Part shown: positions 1 through 11,545 of the stretch, in pieces
Position numbering within the stretch: the stretch's first letter is position 1
Layout of the letters: every line of letters starts with the position of its first letter
From: Molanna angustata
Taxonomy: Eukaryota; Arthropoda; Insecta; Trichoptera; Molannidae
DNA length: 64,000 nucleotides
NCBI GenBank assembly: GCA_963576475.1
Contig: OY754973.1
Span: 12,832,253 to 12,896,252 of the forward strand
Direction of reading: 5' to 3'
Program-made: the position numbers and the translations under genes
Notes under the pieces: generated by a model
What the model was told of the DNA's origin: nothing
Databases searched by the model: none
What the model saw: the letters and a program-made list of their open reading frames with translations, nothing else

Positions 1-357
1 CGTCATAATTTTATTTCCTCGTGAAACTTTTGCTGCGGAATACGTTTGTGTAAAATTCGTCATTTTTAAACAAAATTCCGTCCTTTTTATTTACACACTT
101 AACTCGCCCGCTGTGTGTGGTGTAAATAAGGGCTGTGTAATTTATCTAAGGGGTATGTTGTTATATTTTATTTCTGGTTATGGGGCGTCACAACATTAAG
201 TTGTACTTGCATTGTTAAATTAATAATTATTAAGAGTTACGCCAAGAGACGTATATTTTTGTGTAATTTTTTGTTTGGTATATTTGTTTAACAGCGTTTA
301 TAACAATGGAAATAGTTAAAGGCGCGCGTTCTTTAGAAGGATCAGATATTTATTTGT
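1..357. other. no recognised feature
   Basis: Moderately AT-rich sequence with no exon, RNA gene or repeat that I recognise. Confidence 0.5.
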
Positions 358-1162
358 TTTAACACTTTATTGTACATAACTTATTTGCTAGTACAAATGG
401 CGGACTTATTGCCTAGTGACAATTTCTTCCAGACAACCATCTGTTACAATTATGGGTGAAAGTGGTACATGTACAAAAAAAAAAGAAAACCTACATAAAA
501 CTATAAATATATAACCATAGAATTATAATGTACAGAAGCCGCGTGTAGTACAAATTTCGAATTCAAATGTATGCCAAGTTTTTTTTACATGTGTGTGTGA
601 GAGGCGGTAGATCGGTTGGTCTACGTATTATGTAGGTGTGCGTATCGGTAGGTGTACGTATACTAGAAATTCGTCTGTTTCAGCGTAGTTTTAGTTGGTA
701 TACATTCATTGCACTGACTATCTGTATCATATATAATCTAAGCATATAACATTTGTACACAAAAATGTAAAAAGAATAAAAATATGTACATCAATGACAA
801 TGTAACAAATCATAGATGAAAACTGATACAACACTATGAGAGTGAAGTGAAAGAAGAAGAGGAGATTTGTCTAACTACAGGAATAGGGAAATAAATGGGA
901 AGTATGTTGGTTAAGAAATAGAAAGTAGGAGCGCGCGCTTTAATCTAATTTTGTAGGTTGCTAACGTTGGTGCAGTTCTACGGTCAACGACCAAATTGTT
1001 CCATAACCGGGCAGCATGGACAGTAAAGGATGATGAGTAGAAAGCCGTGGCATGTGATGGGATGGCGAGGGTTCTCTCTTCTCTAGATCGACGCGGGAGT
1101 TCATGAGAGGCCAGAGGTTGAAATCTTTCGGTCAGATATGATTGAGCATTAGGGTTGTTCAA
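358..1162 (-). mobile_element. jockey-like LINE 3' end, broken by an insertion
   Basis: On the minus strand 911-1162 encodes the typical C-terminal tail of a non-LTR retrotransposon polyprotein, including the motif SFTVHAARLWNNL and APTLATYKIRLKRAL. The same tail occurs at 38911-39715 on the + strand. The 3' untranslated part continues down to about 358 with the shared string GGCAATAAGTCCGCCATTTG (seen here as its complement) and a polyadenylation-like end. About 515-735 is an unrelated repeat that interrupts it. The copy is truncated and not active. Confidence 0.75.
515..735 (-). repeat. interspersed repeat, second copy at 30073-30308
   Basis: About 220 bp that match 30073-30308 in reverse complement. 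Shared landmarks are TACACGCGGCTTCTGTACAT, a (CA)-rich run and GAAACAGACGAATT. Here it lies inside the 3' part of a LINE relic, so it arrived later. I do not recognise the family. Confidence 0.65.
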
Positions 1163-1257
1163 AATATTAAACAGAAGACAAAGATATTAAATATGAAGCT
1201 GTATTTAAAAAAAAATTCCATCTGCAATACATCGGATTTTTTCCTGACAGGACTTTT

Positions 1258-1470
1258 ACAAAAAAACCAACATCTTAATAGATGGCGTTACAAAAAAAAA
1301 TATTATTTCGTAGATGGCGATAGTAAAAATGTCTTCTTTTTAAACAATTTGTATCTCATTATTAAAATATATAGAACTTTCAAAAATTGCATCGATAAGG
1401 GAACTTAATAACGAGGCATAATTCGTGGACGTTGCGCAAGCGCATAAAGTGATTACGTAAACCAGCAACA
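1258..1470 (-). repeat. old fragment of the TCGAAT-end retroposon
   Basis: A diverged partial copy of the element at 62597-63066, in the same orientation. Shared strings include ATAGATGGCGTTACAA, ATATATAGAACTTTC and CGTTGCGCAAGCGCATAAAG. Many mismatches show that it is older than the other copies. Confidence 0.75.
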
Positions 1471-1525
1471 TAAGTAGGTAAGTACCACTAAAAATCAATG
1501 ATAATAGCTGTGTTCAAATATAAAA

Positions 1526-1600
1526 TAGCTGTGTCTCCACTGAAAATCGAACCCGGGAAACGTGGCCTAGGAATAAGATATCCAATCAACTAATCAACAT
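1526..1600 (-). repeat. tRNA-derived SINE head, family 2
   Basis: Contains GTGTCTCCACTG and AATCGAACCCGGG, the reverse complement of a tRNA-like B box and 3' head as seen in the better copy at 45163-45375. The rest is decayed. Confidence 0.6.
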
Positions 1601-1609
1601 AAGGCTGAT

Positions 1610-2866
1610 AATTTGCAATATTATATTCTATCGGATTAAAAATAAATATTTTTCTTTAACTGAATTACTCCGTTTAATTTTTATAAAAGGAAATTTTTAC
1701 ATTTCGTCCTAAATGGCAAAAATTTCCATTTTCTTTATTATAAAAAGCAATTTAGTTCCATTATCCCTGTTTCTTGAAATAAAAAGATTAAGATTTGGTA
1801 TTCTACATTTCTCTATCTTCCCTTCAAATTATACAATAAATATCTTTTTATGGTGTTTTTGTTTTCGTTTCAAATTAATTTTTGAAAACCTTTTTCATTG
1901 CGAAATTTAACGATGCGATCGTAGCCAGTTTTGCATATAAAATATAAATTAAGATGAAATTGAATTTAAATTTAAAAAATAACGTTTTATCAATATGATG
2001 CTAATATTTTTATAATGTTTTATTTTTGCTCCTTACTACCCCAAGTGGGAAGTTATGAATTCGCATTTAATAAGATTATTTTTTTTATTGCAGATTATCA
2101 ACTAGTATCATGATGAGATTGAATTCTGAATGTTTCATCACAATGTCTCTGTGTGTTTACTATGTTCTTAGATACTTTGTACGGCGTTTTAATTCCACTA
2201 TTTTTTTTTCAAAGTACTTTCTTAGAACCCATTAGATAGATTTTGAAGGATATCTGAACAGTGTTTTTCATTTTTTTTAACTGTCATATATTCAAAGTGA
2301 CCCTAAGCTCAGGAAACTTAAAATTAGTTTTTTTTTTCAATTTGCTAAAAAAGCACATCATTTCCATAAATAAAATGGCATTGAAGAATTATAAAGTTTT
2401 CATGATAATAAAAAATAATTTATCAAACTCATTTCATGAAAATGCTAAAATTTTCCATTCAATATTTTTTAATAATTTGTGGAGTGACTTGGAAATAAGG
2501 AGTATAGCACTGGCCACAACCCACATGTTTACTAAATAAAATACTTAATCGTATAGCCGGTGTCTGTATTTTTAGTTGAATATTAATTCCACAATTACCT
2601 TATCTACACAGAGAAAATAAATTAGAACCAGAATTCCGTTGAAAAAATCTTTTTTTTGGTTTTATGATCTTTAACTACTTGTTGGACCATTAAGAAATAA
2701 CATATATATAAGCGATTCCTTCTTCCCGTGAATGTGAGTATAATGCCAAATAGATATTTAAAACAACTAACCCTGTATTTCCTGTCAATAGAGGATTTGA
2801 TATAAAAGAAAAATAACTGCCTAAAAATGATCGCATTGATACTGTCGACACTCAAAGATTAAGAAA
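1610..2866. other. no recognised feature
   Basis: Very AT-rich sequence with many homopolymer runs. The open frames present have biased, low-complexity composition and are taken as chance. Confidence 0.5.
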
Positions 2867-3322
2867 CTACACGATCGAATATTTTTATTATTGCATATGC
2901 GCAAACATTGGATTTTTTTCCCTGTCGGGAGTCAAAGGTATTTTTTAACAGATTTTTAATTATCTCAATAGAGACGAAGTTGGAATATTTACTGTAGGAG
3001 AACCGGGAAATCAAGGCACCTACAGAGCTTACGACCTGTCATCGGCTGGTTTACGTGATCACTTTATGCGCTTGCGCAACGTTCACCAATTATGCCTTTT
3101 TAATGAGATCCCTATCAATTCAATTTTGAAAGTTCTATATATTGTAATACTGAAATTCTTTTCGCTTGAAAATAAGGAATTTTTACTACAGCAATCTATG
3201 GATGAAATTATCAACAACATTCTTATTATTTTTTATTTATTTTTGTTGTAACGCCATCTATTGAGAGAACTGTTTTTTTTTTGTAAATAATGAGAGCAAC
3301 AATTCTTATACCTGCTACACGA
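2867..3322 (-). mobile_element. TCGAAT-end retroposon, short copy with target duplication
   Basis: The element is 2875-3314, flanked by the 8-bp direct repeat CTACACGA at 2867-2874 and 3315-3322. It begins TCGAATATTTTTATTATTGC, like the copy at 61806. It ends within the shared stretch at ACAATTCTTATACCTG, where longer copies continue. Only one arm of the internal inverted repeat is present. If the constant TCGAAT end is the 3' end (as its complement ATTCGA), the copy is 5'-truncated on the minus strand. Confidence 0.75.
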
Positions 3323-4230
3323 TGTCCGAGGGAATTTCTTTGGACCCATTGGATATGCGGACCTTGTAGCCAACTTCGGGACTTTCAAGACTTTTTGTCA
3401 AAAATATGGTTCAATCTTATCTTCACTTTCAATGAACGGTGCGCCAGCTGTTTCTTTATAATTAGCTCTCTTTGGCAGATTCAGTTCAGTGTCTTTAGTT
3501 CAGGTTTTTAGAATTCCCTGAACCTGTGTTCTTTCAGAGTTTTACAAGGAATCGCTATGAGTCTCCATATACAGAACGGGCGGTAGAGGACTAAGAACAG
3601 TCAAATACAAAAAACTCATACCATGTAGCTATAAAAGTATCACCTGGAAAGAAGGTTCCTACCTATCCAAAATGTTTTTAGAATACATTGAAATTTTTTT
3701 TTGTTATTATTAACAAAAGTTCATGTTAAAATTAACCGAACTGTAGTGTTTACAAAACATTTGGTTTTGTGTAACCAAATGTTTTGTGCACACAGCCAAA
3801 CAGTATAGTCATAAATAGATAAATATTTACTATTTCCCTTCCCTAGTTGTTGTATATGTGTATGTATGTATGTATGTGTGTACGTGTATGTGTGGGTGAG
3901 GGTGTGTAGTGTGTATGAAGGTGTGTGTATGAATTATTTTTGGCTTGTAAACTGTTATTTGTTTTTATAATATGTTGATGTAATGCTTTTTTAGTTCTAA
4001 CATTGTAAAAATAATATTGTATCATTAAACTGTAAATGAGCTGTAGCTTCCCAAAGAAAATAAATAACTGATAACAAAGGTTAGGCTAAAACGCAGGTAG
4101 GTAGTTCGGCTGTCATAATATTTTTTTCAGTATACGAATATAATAAAAAATCCATGAAGTTTCCTGGCGATCGTGTTGTACGCGTTATATTAAAACTCGA
4201 ATCACGACTTCATTTCTGAATTCCGATCGC
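3323..4230. other. no gene; GT-rich stretch
   Basis: Unrecognised sequence with a degenerate (TG/TATG)n region at about 3852-3935. No coding signal is credible. Confidence 0.5.
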
Positions 4231-4499
4231 CTCGCACCGGGAATAAATCAACTTATATTGAAAATATGGCTCCATTTCCCAGGGAACCTACTTCTGAGCC
4301 AATGCCAGGAAATAAAATTATACCCATAGAAATTACAAATGGTTCCATTTTACAAAATATTCCCGCCAACGTCACATGTTTCTGGATATATAATATTCAG
4401 TACAAGTATAGGACAGGTTATCCACCATTTATTCAAAAAAATCAGATGCACCAGCCCGCAGGTAAATAAAATTGGAGCGTTAAAATCTTTTAACAGAAA

Positions 4500-4780
4500 T
4501 TGAATTCTAAGTCAAATGATCAATGTATGGCGCGCGCTAGTGTCTGAATCCGGACGATTCAGCCCTATATAAAGACGCCTCAGACCGGGAGCGTTCATTC
4601 GATCTACCCTGTTCCAGTTGTCGCGGTCGCGCTGTCCTTGCGACCCCATAGTTTTCAATCCGCGTAATCATCGTATATTATTCTAATTTAAAATATAATT
4701 ATTTATTAAGTCAACTATTTTCAATGTATTAGAGTCACTTATCCAAATAAATTCATGTAAGTAATTGCACCAATTATCTT
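4500..4780 (+). promoter_or_regulatory. possible solo LTR with TATA box
   Basis: A GC-richer block has CTATATAAAGACGCC at about 4565. An initiator-like TTCATTCGATC follows about 30 nt later, then a GC-rich leader and AATAAA at about 4747. The order TATA, start site and poly(A) signal within 250 bp resembles a retroviral-type LTR. I could not define termini or a target duplication, so a host promoter fragment is not excluded. Confidence 0.35.
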
Positions 4781-4944
4781 TTGATTTCTGCCATCTAATT
4801 ACCTGTGTTTTACTGTAATATTAAATATCTATATGTACGTAGTGCTGTGTTAGGTAAGTACCTACACAGTCATTACAATACCTTCGCTTGGGGATAGGCA
4901 AACAGGTTGAAATACCTAAAGCCTATATAGACCGGCATAGCCTA

Positions 4945-5375
4945 TCCTGGGTGACCACCGACAGGTTATCTAACTTGATCGGCAGCACAACCCAGTCCTC
5001 GGTAACCAAGATCAGATAACTTGGTATCCCGAGGGCCCAAAGCCAAACAGGTGACGAGAGTACACCAAAAAAAGGGTAAACTGGTGACCCAAAACACGTG
5101 AATTTGATCACAATTGGTTACCAATAAGTAATCTGGTAAACCAAAAACGTGAAGTAAAACACAATGGTTACCAATCAGTAAACTGGTAACCACCGAAATT
5201 GTATTTGAGCATATAATGTAACATAAAAAATAAAGGTTTAAAACTGGTAAGCCCCATGTATTATTTTAAAAATTGCATTATTTCGTGTACTATTATTGTA
5301 TTGAATTGGATTATTTTATAAATATTTTTGTTGCCAAGTAAACGTGCTCAATTTGTGATAATTATTGTAACCGGT
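4945..5375. repeat. cluster of GGTNACC-type motifs
   Basis: Repeated, imperfectly spaced palindromic words, including GGTAACC, GGTTACC, GGTGACC and CTGGTAAAC, fall at about 4950, 5000, 5075, 5115, 5140, 5165, 5190 and 5365. Pairs such as ATGGTTACCAATCAGTAAAC and TTGGTTACCAATAAGTAATC suggest a decayed tandem repeat. Confidence 0.5.
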
Positions 5376-5416
5376 AAATTGTTAAAAGGAACAAAATAAT
5401 TTTGTGCATTAATAAT

Positions 5417-6086
5417 CTACCCATATAATTTTTTAACAGATTTTTAATTATCTCAATAGAGACGAAGTTGGAATATTTATTGTAGGAGAACCGGGAAATC
5501 AAGGCACCTACAGGGCTTACGACCTGTCATCGGCTGGTTTACGTGATCACTTTATGCGCTTGCGCAACGTTCACCAATTATGCCTTTTAATGAGATCCCT
5601 ATCAATTCAATTTTGAAAGTTCTATATATTGTAATACTGAAATTCTTTTCGCTTGAAAATAAGGAATTTTTACTACAGCCATCTATGGGTGAAATTATGA
5701 ACAACAATCTTATTATTTTTATTTATTTTGTTGGAACGCCATCTATTGAGAGAATTGGTTTTTTGTAAATAATGAAAGCTACAATTCTTATATCTGAGGT
5801 GACAATGCATTTTTCGCATAGAAGTCACCCCTGAATTGCGCCAGACTTATAAGGTCATTTTGAACGTTGCGCAAGCGCATAAAGTGATCACGTAAACCAG
5901 CCGATGACAGGTCGTAAGCCCTGTAGGTGCCTTGATTTCCCGGTTCTCCTACAATAAATATTCCAACTTCGTCTCTATTGAGATAATTAAAAATCTGTTA
6001 AAAAATATCTTTGACTCCCGACAGGGAAAAAAATCCAATGTTTGCGCATATGCAATAATTAAAATATTCGACTACCCATATAATTT
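5417..6086 (+). mobile_element. TCGAAT-end retroposon with internal inverted repeat
   Basis: The element is about 5431-6071 and is flanked by CTACCCATATAATT at 5417-5430 and 6072-6085. The left arm starts TTTTAACAGATTTTTAATTA. The right arm is its reverse complement and runs on to GCGCATATGCAATAATT and the constant end ATTCGA. The arms (about 5430-5572 and 5862-6005) are separated by a middle part of about 290 bp that is shared with the 61.8-63.1 kb copy. No protein of its own is encoded, so it depends on another element. Confidence 0.8.
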
Positions 6087-6177
6087 CACAAATAATATAT
6101 TTTTTTTAAAGAATTAATCATAACAGGTATAGGAAAAAAGCAAAGCTAAGAAATATTTTTTTTTTTAGATAAAAAAA

Positions 6178-6340
6178 TGAATATGTCCTTGTTAAACAAG
6201 TACATATACATCTTCACACGTTCCCTAAAATAAGCAAATAAATGCTTGTGCTTAGGTGAACGAAATCGGTCGAGGCAAGATTCGAACTCGCGACCACTGG
6301 ATTACTAGCCCAGCGCGCTAACCGCTCTGCCACCGACCCA
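6178..6340 (-). mobile_element. tRNA-derived SINE, family 1
   Basis: Read on the minus strand, the 5' head is tRNA-like. It has A box TGGCAGAGCGGTTAGCG, an anticodon-arm loop CTAGTAA (Thr AGT-like) and B box GAGTTCGAATCTTGCC. A body follows with GTTCACCTAAGCACAAGCA and the end ACAAGGACATATTCAT. Other copies are at 37242-37690 and 49833-50010. It is not counted as a tRNA gene because the acceptor stem is imperfect and it has a SINE body. Confidence 0.85.
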
Positions 6341-6379
6341 TCTAACAATTTATTTTATTTTATATTTTACAGTACTTTT

Positions 6380-6470
6380 AAAAACCGTGTCTCCACCGGG
6401 AATAGAAACCGGGACCTTTGGATCAGCAGTCAGATACCTAACCAACTAAGCCACGAAGGCCGACAAAAAA
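6380..6470 (-). mobile_element. tRNA-derived SINE head, family 2
   Basis: The reverse complement gives CCTTCGTGGCTTAGTTGGTT, then GTATCTGACTGCTGATCCAA, a B box near GGTTTCTATTCCCGG and GGAGACACGG. This matches the copy at 45163. Confidence 0.8.
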
Positions 6471-6814
6471 ATAGAACTTATGGAAGTTACCTAGCTACAA
6501 ATATTGTATCTTATTAAAAAAATCATTACCCACTTACCAGTATTAAGCATACTCTACACACAATATTTCAAGTATGTACGTATTGTGATACTTATATCAT
6601 TTATGTAAATTAATAAATAAATAAAATAAAAAAGTGATTCATATATATTTTTCATATTCGTTGTCAAACCGAGATATTAATCTTATTTCACTTCAATAAC
6701 ACGTGTTTTTCCTACATTTTCTTTGTGCTAATCATTTTTCTCTTTCTAATTAATAAATATCTTTAATAATTAGTGATTTAATAAACAATAAATATTGATT
6801 TTCGTATTTTTAGT

Positions 6815-7505
6815 TGATTAGATTGCCAAAGTCCTATCCTGGAATACGTATCTCCTGTCTGGTCTCCCCATTATGCAACACACATAAACCGTATCGAAAG
6901 GATACAAAATATACATATTTATTAAACACCCTAACCGAAAAGCATTTCTTGATTTCCCGTCGTATCGTGAGGCAAGAATTTACCATTGCATTGATTCACT
7001 CGAAAACAGACGTACTGTATCTGATATGATGCTTCTCCACAATATTATTAATAATAAAATCGATTCTTCTGCTCTCTTAAATTATATATCTTTCAACATC
7101 CCTACCTACACCTGTAGACACTAGACACACTCCTCTTTTCCGTCTTACCACTCAACACACCAACTATGCTCAACATGCAACAATCTACAGAATCTGTAAT
7201 ACATACAATAGGCATTTCCAAGAGATCGACATATTCTTACTTAGCGCCCCCACATTTAAAAAATATATCATACTTAAAATTTCATCCTCATAATCAAATT
7301 TAACACTTAATATACTGACACATTTATACATGCAATTTCACACATCATTCACACAATACCTCACCATAATATGTAACCATTCCTAATGTATCACAATAAC
7401 TTTAGCGACAACCTGTAATTGGCTTTATTATTTATCAAATCGTTTTTTTTTATATATAATTTATTATATGCTGTATGTTGTCCTCTAAATAAATAAATAA
7501 ATAAA
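6815..7505 (+). pseudogene. LINE reverse transcriptase C-terminus, frameshifted
   Basis: Several frames together show the tail of a non-LTR reverse transcriptase protein. The pieces are ISCLVSPLCNTH in one frame (LEYVSPVWSPHYATHINRIE in another), MMLLHNIINNKIDSSALLN and TLLFRLTTQHTNYAQHATI. Stops and frame changes interrupt it. The unit ends with an AAATAAATAAATAAATAAAG tail at about 7485-7508, typical of these elements. Confidence 0.75.
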
Positions 7506-7609
7506 TAAAGTCATTTCCTAAAGCGATGTGATCAGTTCCATCTCGAGATAGGGCGCTTGAGATGAGCTAGTCACATAATACGAATGGACGACGACAACCC
7601 CACAAAACT

Positions 7610-7775
7610 CCTCACACTCTCTGTGTCACAAGGTCGAAGGAGACCAAGAAACTAAGGACCCGATGGATGGACAGTGTAGATGCGGATATATCGGCAGCAG
7701 ATAGACGGAAATGGAGGAGACTCCTAGATTCAGCCAAGGCCCACCCAGGGCTGTCGAGCTTATGATGATAATGAT
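7610..7775 (+). pseudogene. RTE-like LINE fragment
   Basis: Contains a short decayed reading RWMDSVDADISAADRRKWRR followed by LLDSAKAHPGL, the typical end of RTE-type retrotransposon proteins, and a (GATGAT)-type tail at about 7762-7778. Confidence 0.65.
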
Positions 7776-8639
7776 GATCTTAAAAACTTCTACCATTTAT
7801 GGAGAGCAATGAAAGCTACATTCATAGTCCCCTACCGCTCTGCTATGGATAATCCACCCCTCCCAGTAACGATTATCAAATGTTTATTAGATTTTTTTTA
7901 TTTTTTTTATCGTGCAATATCTACCTATTGTCAGTTTATTGTTTTATCGAAATTGAATTAACAATATTAATTCGAATTAATATTTTATCACTGAAATTAT
8001 TTCTCACATTGCCTGCTGGAATATAGGGATTATAGTAGATAGTACATTTTATATTCCCTCTTCGTAAAATTCTTTTGAAATATTTCTTTTTAAACCAACG
8101 CCATGCCGTGCCGCAAGCAAATGGAAACATTATAAAACGCTAGAATATTTTTTAGTATTCGTCCCATTTGGTAACTCGAGTTTTGAATATTTTATCTTAT
8201 ATAAAGTCGTCGACTTATTTCATTGGATTTATTCTAACGACTAATACATTTTAACAAACAGCGCTATAATGTAAAAAAAAACTTATAATAAATGTCTTAA
8301 TCTATAAAAAGGGGCTTTAGTGGCATGAACATTTTATTTATATTTATATGTATTTTTATGAGGGTAAACATGCTCGTGTATGAATTTGTATAAACAATTT
8401 TAAATCACTCTCTCTGAACAAAATTATATTTTATAAAAATACGAAAAAAAACAGAATTAAACTAACATCTGCGTCAATATATGTATTGTAAGAATACTTA
8501 GGTATAAGCAACGTTATTTCTTATACAGAAATTCAATAAAAAAATCAAACGTTATCTGATGAATTATTACTAAAATAAAATGGAATAATATAGAAAATAA
8601 TGGCACTAAGCTAGCGTTATGAAACGCTATCTTTGTGTC
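7776..8639. other. no recognised feature
   Basis: AT-rich sequence without a recognisable exon or repeat. Confidence 0.5.
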
Positions 8640-9115
8640 AACCTTGACATATGCAAGTGAAACCTGGATATCGCAGAAATTGCACGAAAGCAGAATAAAT
8701 GCAGTTGTAATATGATCGTTTAGAAGAATCTGTAATAGAACGATGTATGACAGGGTACGAAATGAGGACATAAGAAAAGAATGTAAGATGAAGGAAGATG
8801 TCATTAATTTAATGAAAGTGAACACATTTAGATGGTTTGGCCACATGGGGAGAATAAATGAGGAACGTCTGACAAATAACATATACAGTGCGGATATGAA
8901 TGGAATGAGAGGTCGGGGCCTCCCAAGAAAGGGATGGTACGACCTTGTGAACGATATTCTGAAAGACGGAAATATTAAGCGTGAACAACAGACGAATATG
9001 TATGAGACGATATATGAATTTTGACGAGGCGATGGTTGTGTGCCAGCATAGAAAAATGTGACGTTCGGTTCTCTCTGCCTACCCCGCGAGGGACATGGCG
9101 TGATGAGATGTATTA
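8640..9115 (+). pseudogene. RTE/CR1-like LINE C-terminal relic
   Basis: The frame at 8743-9024 reads MYDRVRNEDIRKECKMKEDV, FRWFGHMGRINEERLTNNIY and GRGLPRKGWYDLVNDILKDG. This is the widespread C-terminus of an insect non-LTR retrotransposon (RVRNE-I, RWFGH-R, GRPRK-W pattern). The tail CGTTCGGTTCTCTCTGCCTA and CATGGCGTGATGAGATGTAT follows. No upstream polymerase domain is present. A related fragment is at 63580-63840. Confidence 0.8.
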
Positions 9116-9259
9116 TTTGATTATTTATTTAAAACTAATAATAAACAGACATACAAACAAATACATATAACAAGAAATTCAATCTATAGGAATAAAAATA
9201 CATTATACAATATGTATATCATAGACTAATTTTGTGTGAGGATATTACATTTATTTTTT

Positions 9260-9620
9260 AACGTGCACAGTATCAGTAGCTTAATGGTTTTCAAGAAGGT
9301 TCTGAAGTCACACTTCTTATCCTCATATCTATAATTCCTTTATCCTTCATCCCTTCCCAACCCATCCTTTTCCTATTTTTGGACATTATCATTATTATTT
9401 TAATTTATGTTTTTTATATAAAATTTTGCATTTTTGTATTGTTTACTTTTTCTTTCTCATTGTCATGTATACCTTTTAGTTTTTTTTTTTTTGATACTTT
9501 TACTTGCTTGTACTATTGTATTTACTAGTGTGGTTGACTGGTAGAAATTGCCTACGGGCAATAAGTCCGTCACATTATGTGATTTGTTTTGAATAATAAA
9601 ATAATTTTATTATTATAAAA
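9260..9620 (+). mobile_element. LINE 3' untranslated tail
   Basis: The string AGAAATTGCCTACGGGCAAT followed by AAGTCCGTCACATTATGTG matches the 3' end of the LINE at 38911-39715. The decayed coding end before it includes GTTCTGAAGTCACACTTCTT. It ends in TAATAAAATAATTTTATTAT. Confidence 0.65.
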
Positions 9621-9624
9621 AGTT

Positions 9625-11264
9625 TAAAAATTAGTGGGTAGGTACCTACTCAAAATCCAGAAGAAGAAAAATGACAAAAAGAGAGATGAAAAGGTTGTGG
9701 CAAACGTAGTTAAACTAAACAAAGCAAAAATCAGCTACCGTAAACCTCCAAGGATCTCTGAAATGGCATTTTTATATTTTAATTTATTAAGTACATCTAA
9801 TAATATTATAAATGTAGAAAATACATACATATGCTACCATCGCGTTATCTTTTGTAGTCCGATTTGATTTTATTTGCTGTTGAATCATAGATGGAATGAT
9901 TGGAAGAGATTACCTTTTGATAATAAACCTACCTCTGTGATTTTGTGCATAAATTCAATAAATAAATAAAAATAGAGTAACTAAGACAATAAAATCAATA
10001 GCTGGATCATTTATTATCTATAAATACGTAAGAAATATGTAAAATATAATATTATACTTTTCCAAACATACATATATTAGGTATATTCTTGTAAGACAAT
10101 TTTACACATTGCTATGTTATAAAAAAACAATAATACAAATCGGTCTATTTCTCTTAAGTTACCCTTGAATAATTTGTTGAATATTTTGTTCAACGTTTCT
10201 ACAGTGATTAATTACGCTCTTTGATTCCTTCTAGAACTACGTCGTTAAATCATAAAAATTATAAAAATGACTAATAGTACGACAGTTCTCCATTTTGTTT
10301 TCTGGTAAATTAACCACGAAATTTGAATTTTTTGCTTAGATATAGATATTATCATCAAAATAGTTATCATTTTATTATATTTTATACAAGGATTCGCTCT
10401 ATTATCATTCCTGAAGATAATATTCTATGGGCATCTTTTGTTCTCTGACAAAAGAAAATACGTCTGAAGCAACATTACCTTTGTGAAAGCATCGGAAGCT
10501 ATAATAATATACGCTGTGTGTCGATATTTATTTTTTCCTATTCACCTGGGAAATTAAAAATAAACGTTTGAACAAAGATAAATGTCAATACAATTATTCA
10601 GTATAAGTAACGAGATTCAAGTATTAAGTGACGAGAAAAATGGTTGTAACACATGAATCCTTTGGGATCATTTTATCTATATTGAGTATTTCATACATAT
10701 ATTGGAAACAAATTCTATCAGAACTTAATATTTCTTAACATTGTAAAAGATTTTTTGTTACATTGCTAATTTACATTAATCAAGAACAGCATATGAATTA
10801 CAAGCAATGGCAAGGTATTAATTTTAAACGTCATTGGGTACATTTTTTAAATTGATTCTCAAATTTATAAAAGTAATTTCACTGACAAAAACCGATCTCT
10901 TTTAAACCATCCCTAGTCACGCAAAGTCTCAAGTAAACTCGGGACAATAATATTTCCATAGTCTAACTTTTGAAAAAAAATGTCTTGAGTTTAAGTAGCG
11001 TAACTGGGAATGGGAAGTGTGATACGTTCAACAGATTAAACCGTATTTTTTTTTAACAACTGACAAATAACAGAGGAAATACTACTAATACTATATCTTA
11101 ATAAATGTAAATCAAATATTGGTAGTAATGCTCCATTGTACAGATGTATAAATACTAATACAAAAATTGTAAATTAAACTGATCAACATTTTAATAAATC
11201 CTTATGATAAGGTTGAGGTAGTTTTCTCACATCTTTAAAAAGCTCTATTGTGACTTTATTTTTC
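9625..11264. other. no recognised feature
   Basis: AT-rich, apparently single-copy sequence. The open frame at 9634-9867 (lysine-rich, no ATG context or splice support) is not taken as a gene. Confidence 0.5.
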
Positions 11265-11545
11265 TGCTACTTTTCATGCTCTTATGTACACATAAACTTA
11301 ATCTCGTGCACACACCACACATACATACACACACACTCATACACACTATCCTCCTCCCTATTTCCTCGTTAATCCGTTTATTCCCTTATTACTGTTGCAA
11401 TAAAATAATATGATAATTTTCATAATATGACACACAAAGATGAGTCGAGATAGGTACTCGTTTTGGACATTTTATCATTAAATAGTTTTTTTTTTATAAT
11501 ATGTAGTACTTTCGTGTATTCACCTTTTACAATAAAAGAAAAAAA
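11265..11545 (+). repeat. interspersed repeat with CA-rich core, copy 1
   Basis: Shares with 28065-28425 the order TGCTACTTTTCATGCT, CTCGTGCACA-ACCACACA, CTATTTCCTCG, TGAGTCGAGATAGGTACTC and TCACCTTTTAC. The middle is a variable CA microsatellite. Family unknown. Confidence 0.7.

Noticed and set aside
5861..6005. Hammerhead ribozyme in the retroposon arm (CCGATGACAGG near GTCGTAAG)
   Set aside because: The core CTGATGA and GAAA boxes do not match and the stems do not close correctly.
6265..6340. Apparent tRNA-Thr gene on the minus strand
   Set aside because: A and B boxes are present, but the acceptor stem is imperfect and the same head and body recur at 37242 and 49833, so it is a SINE.
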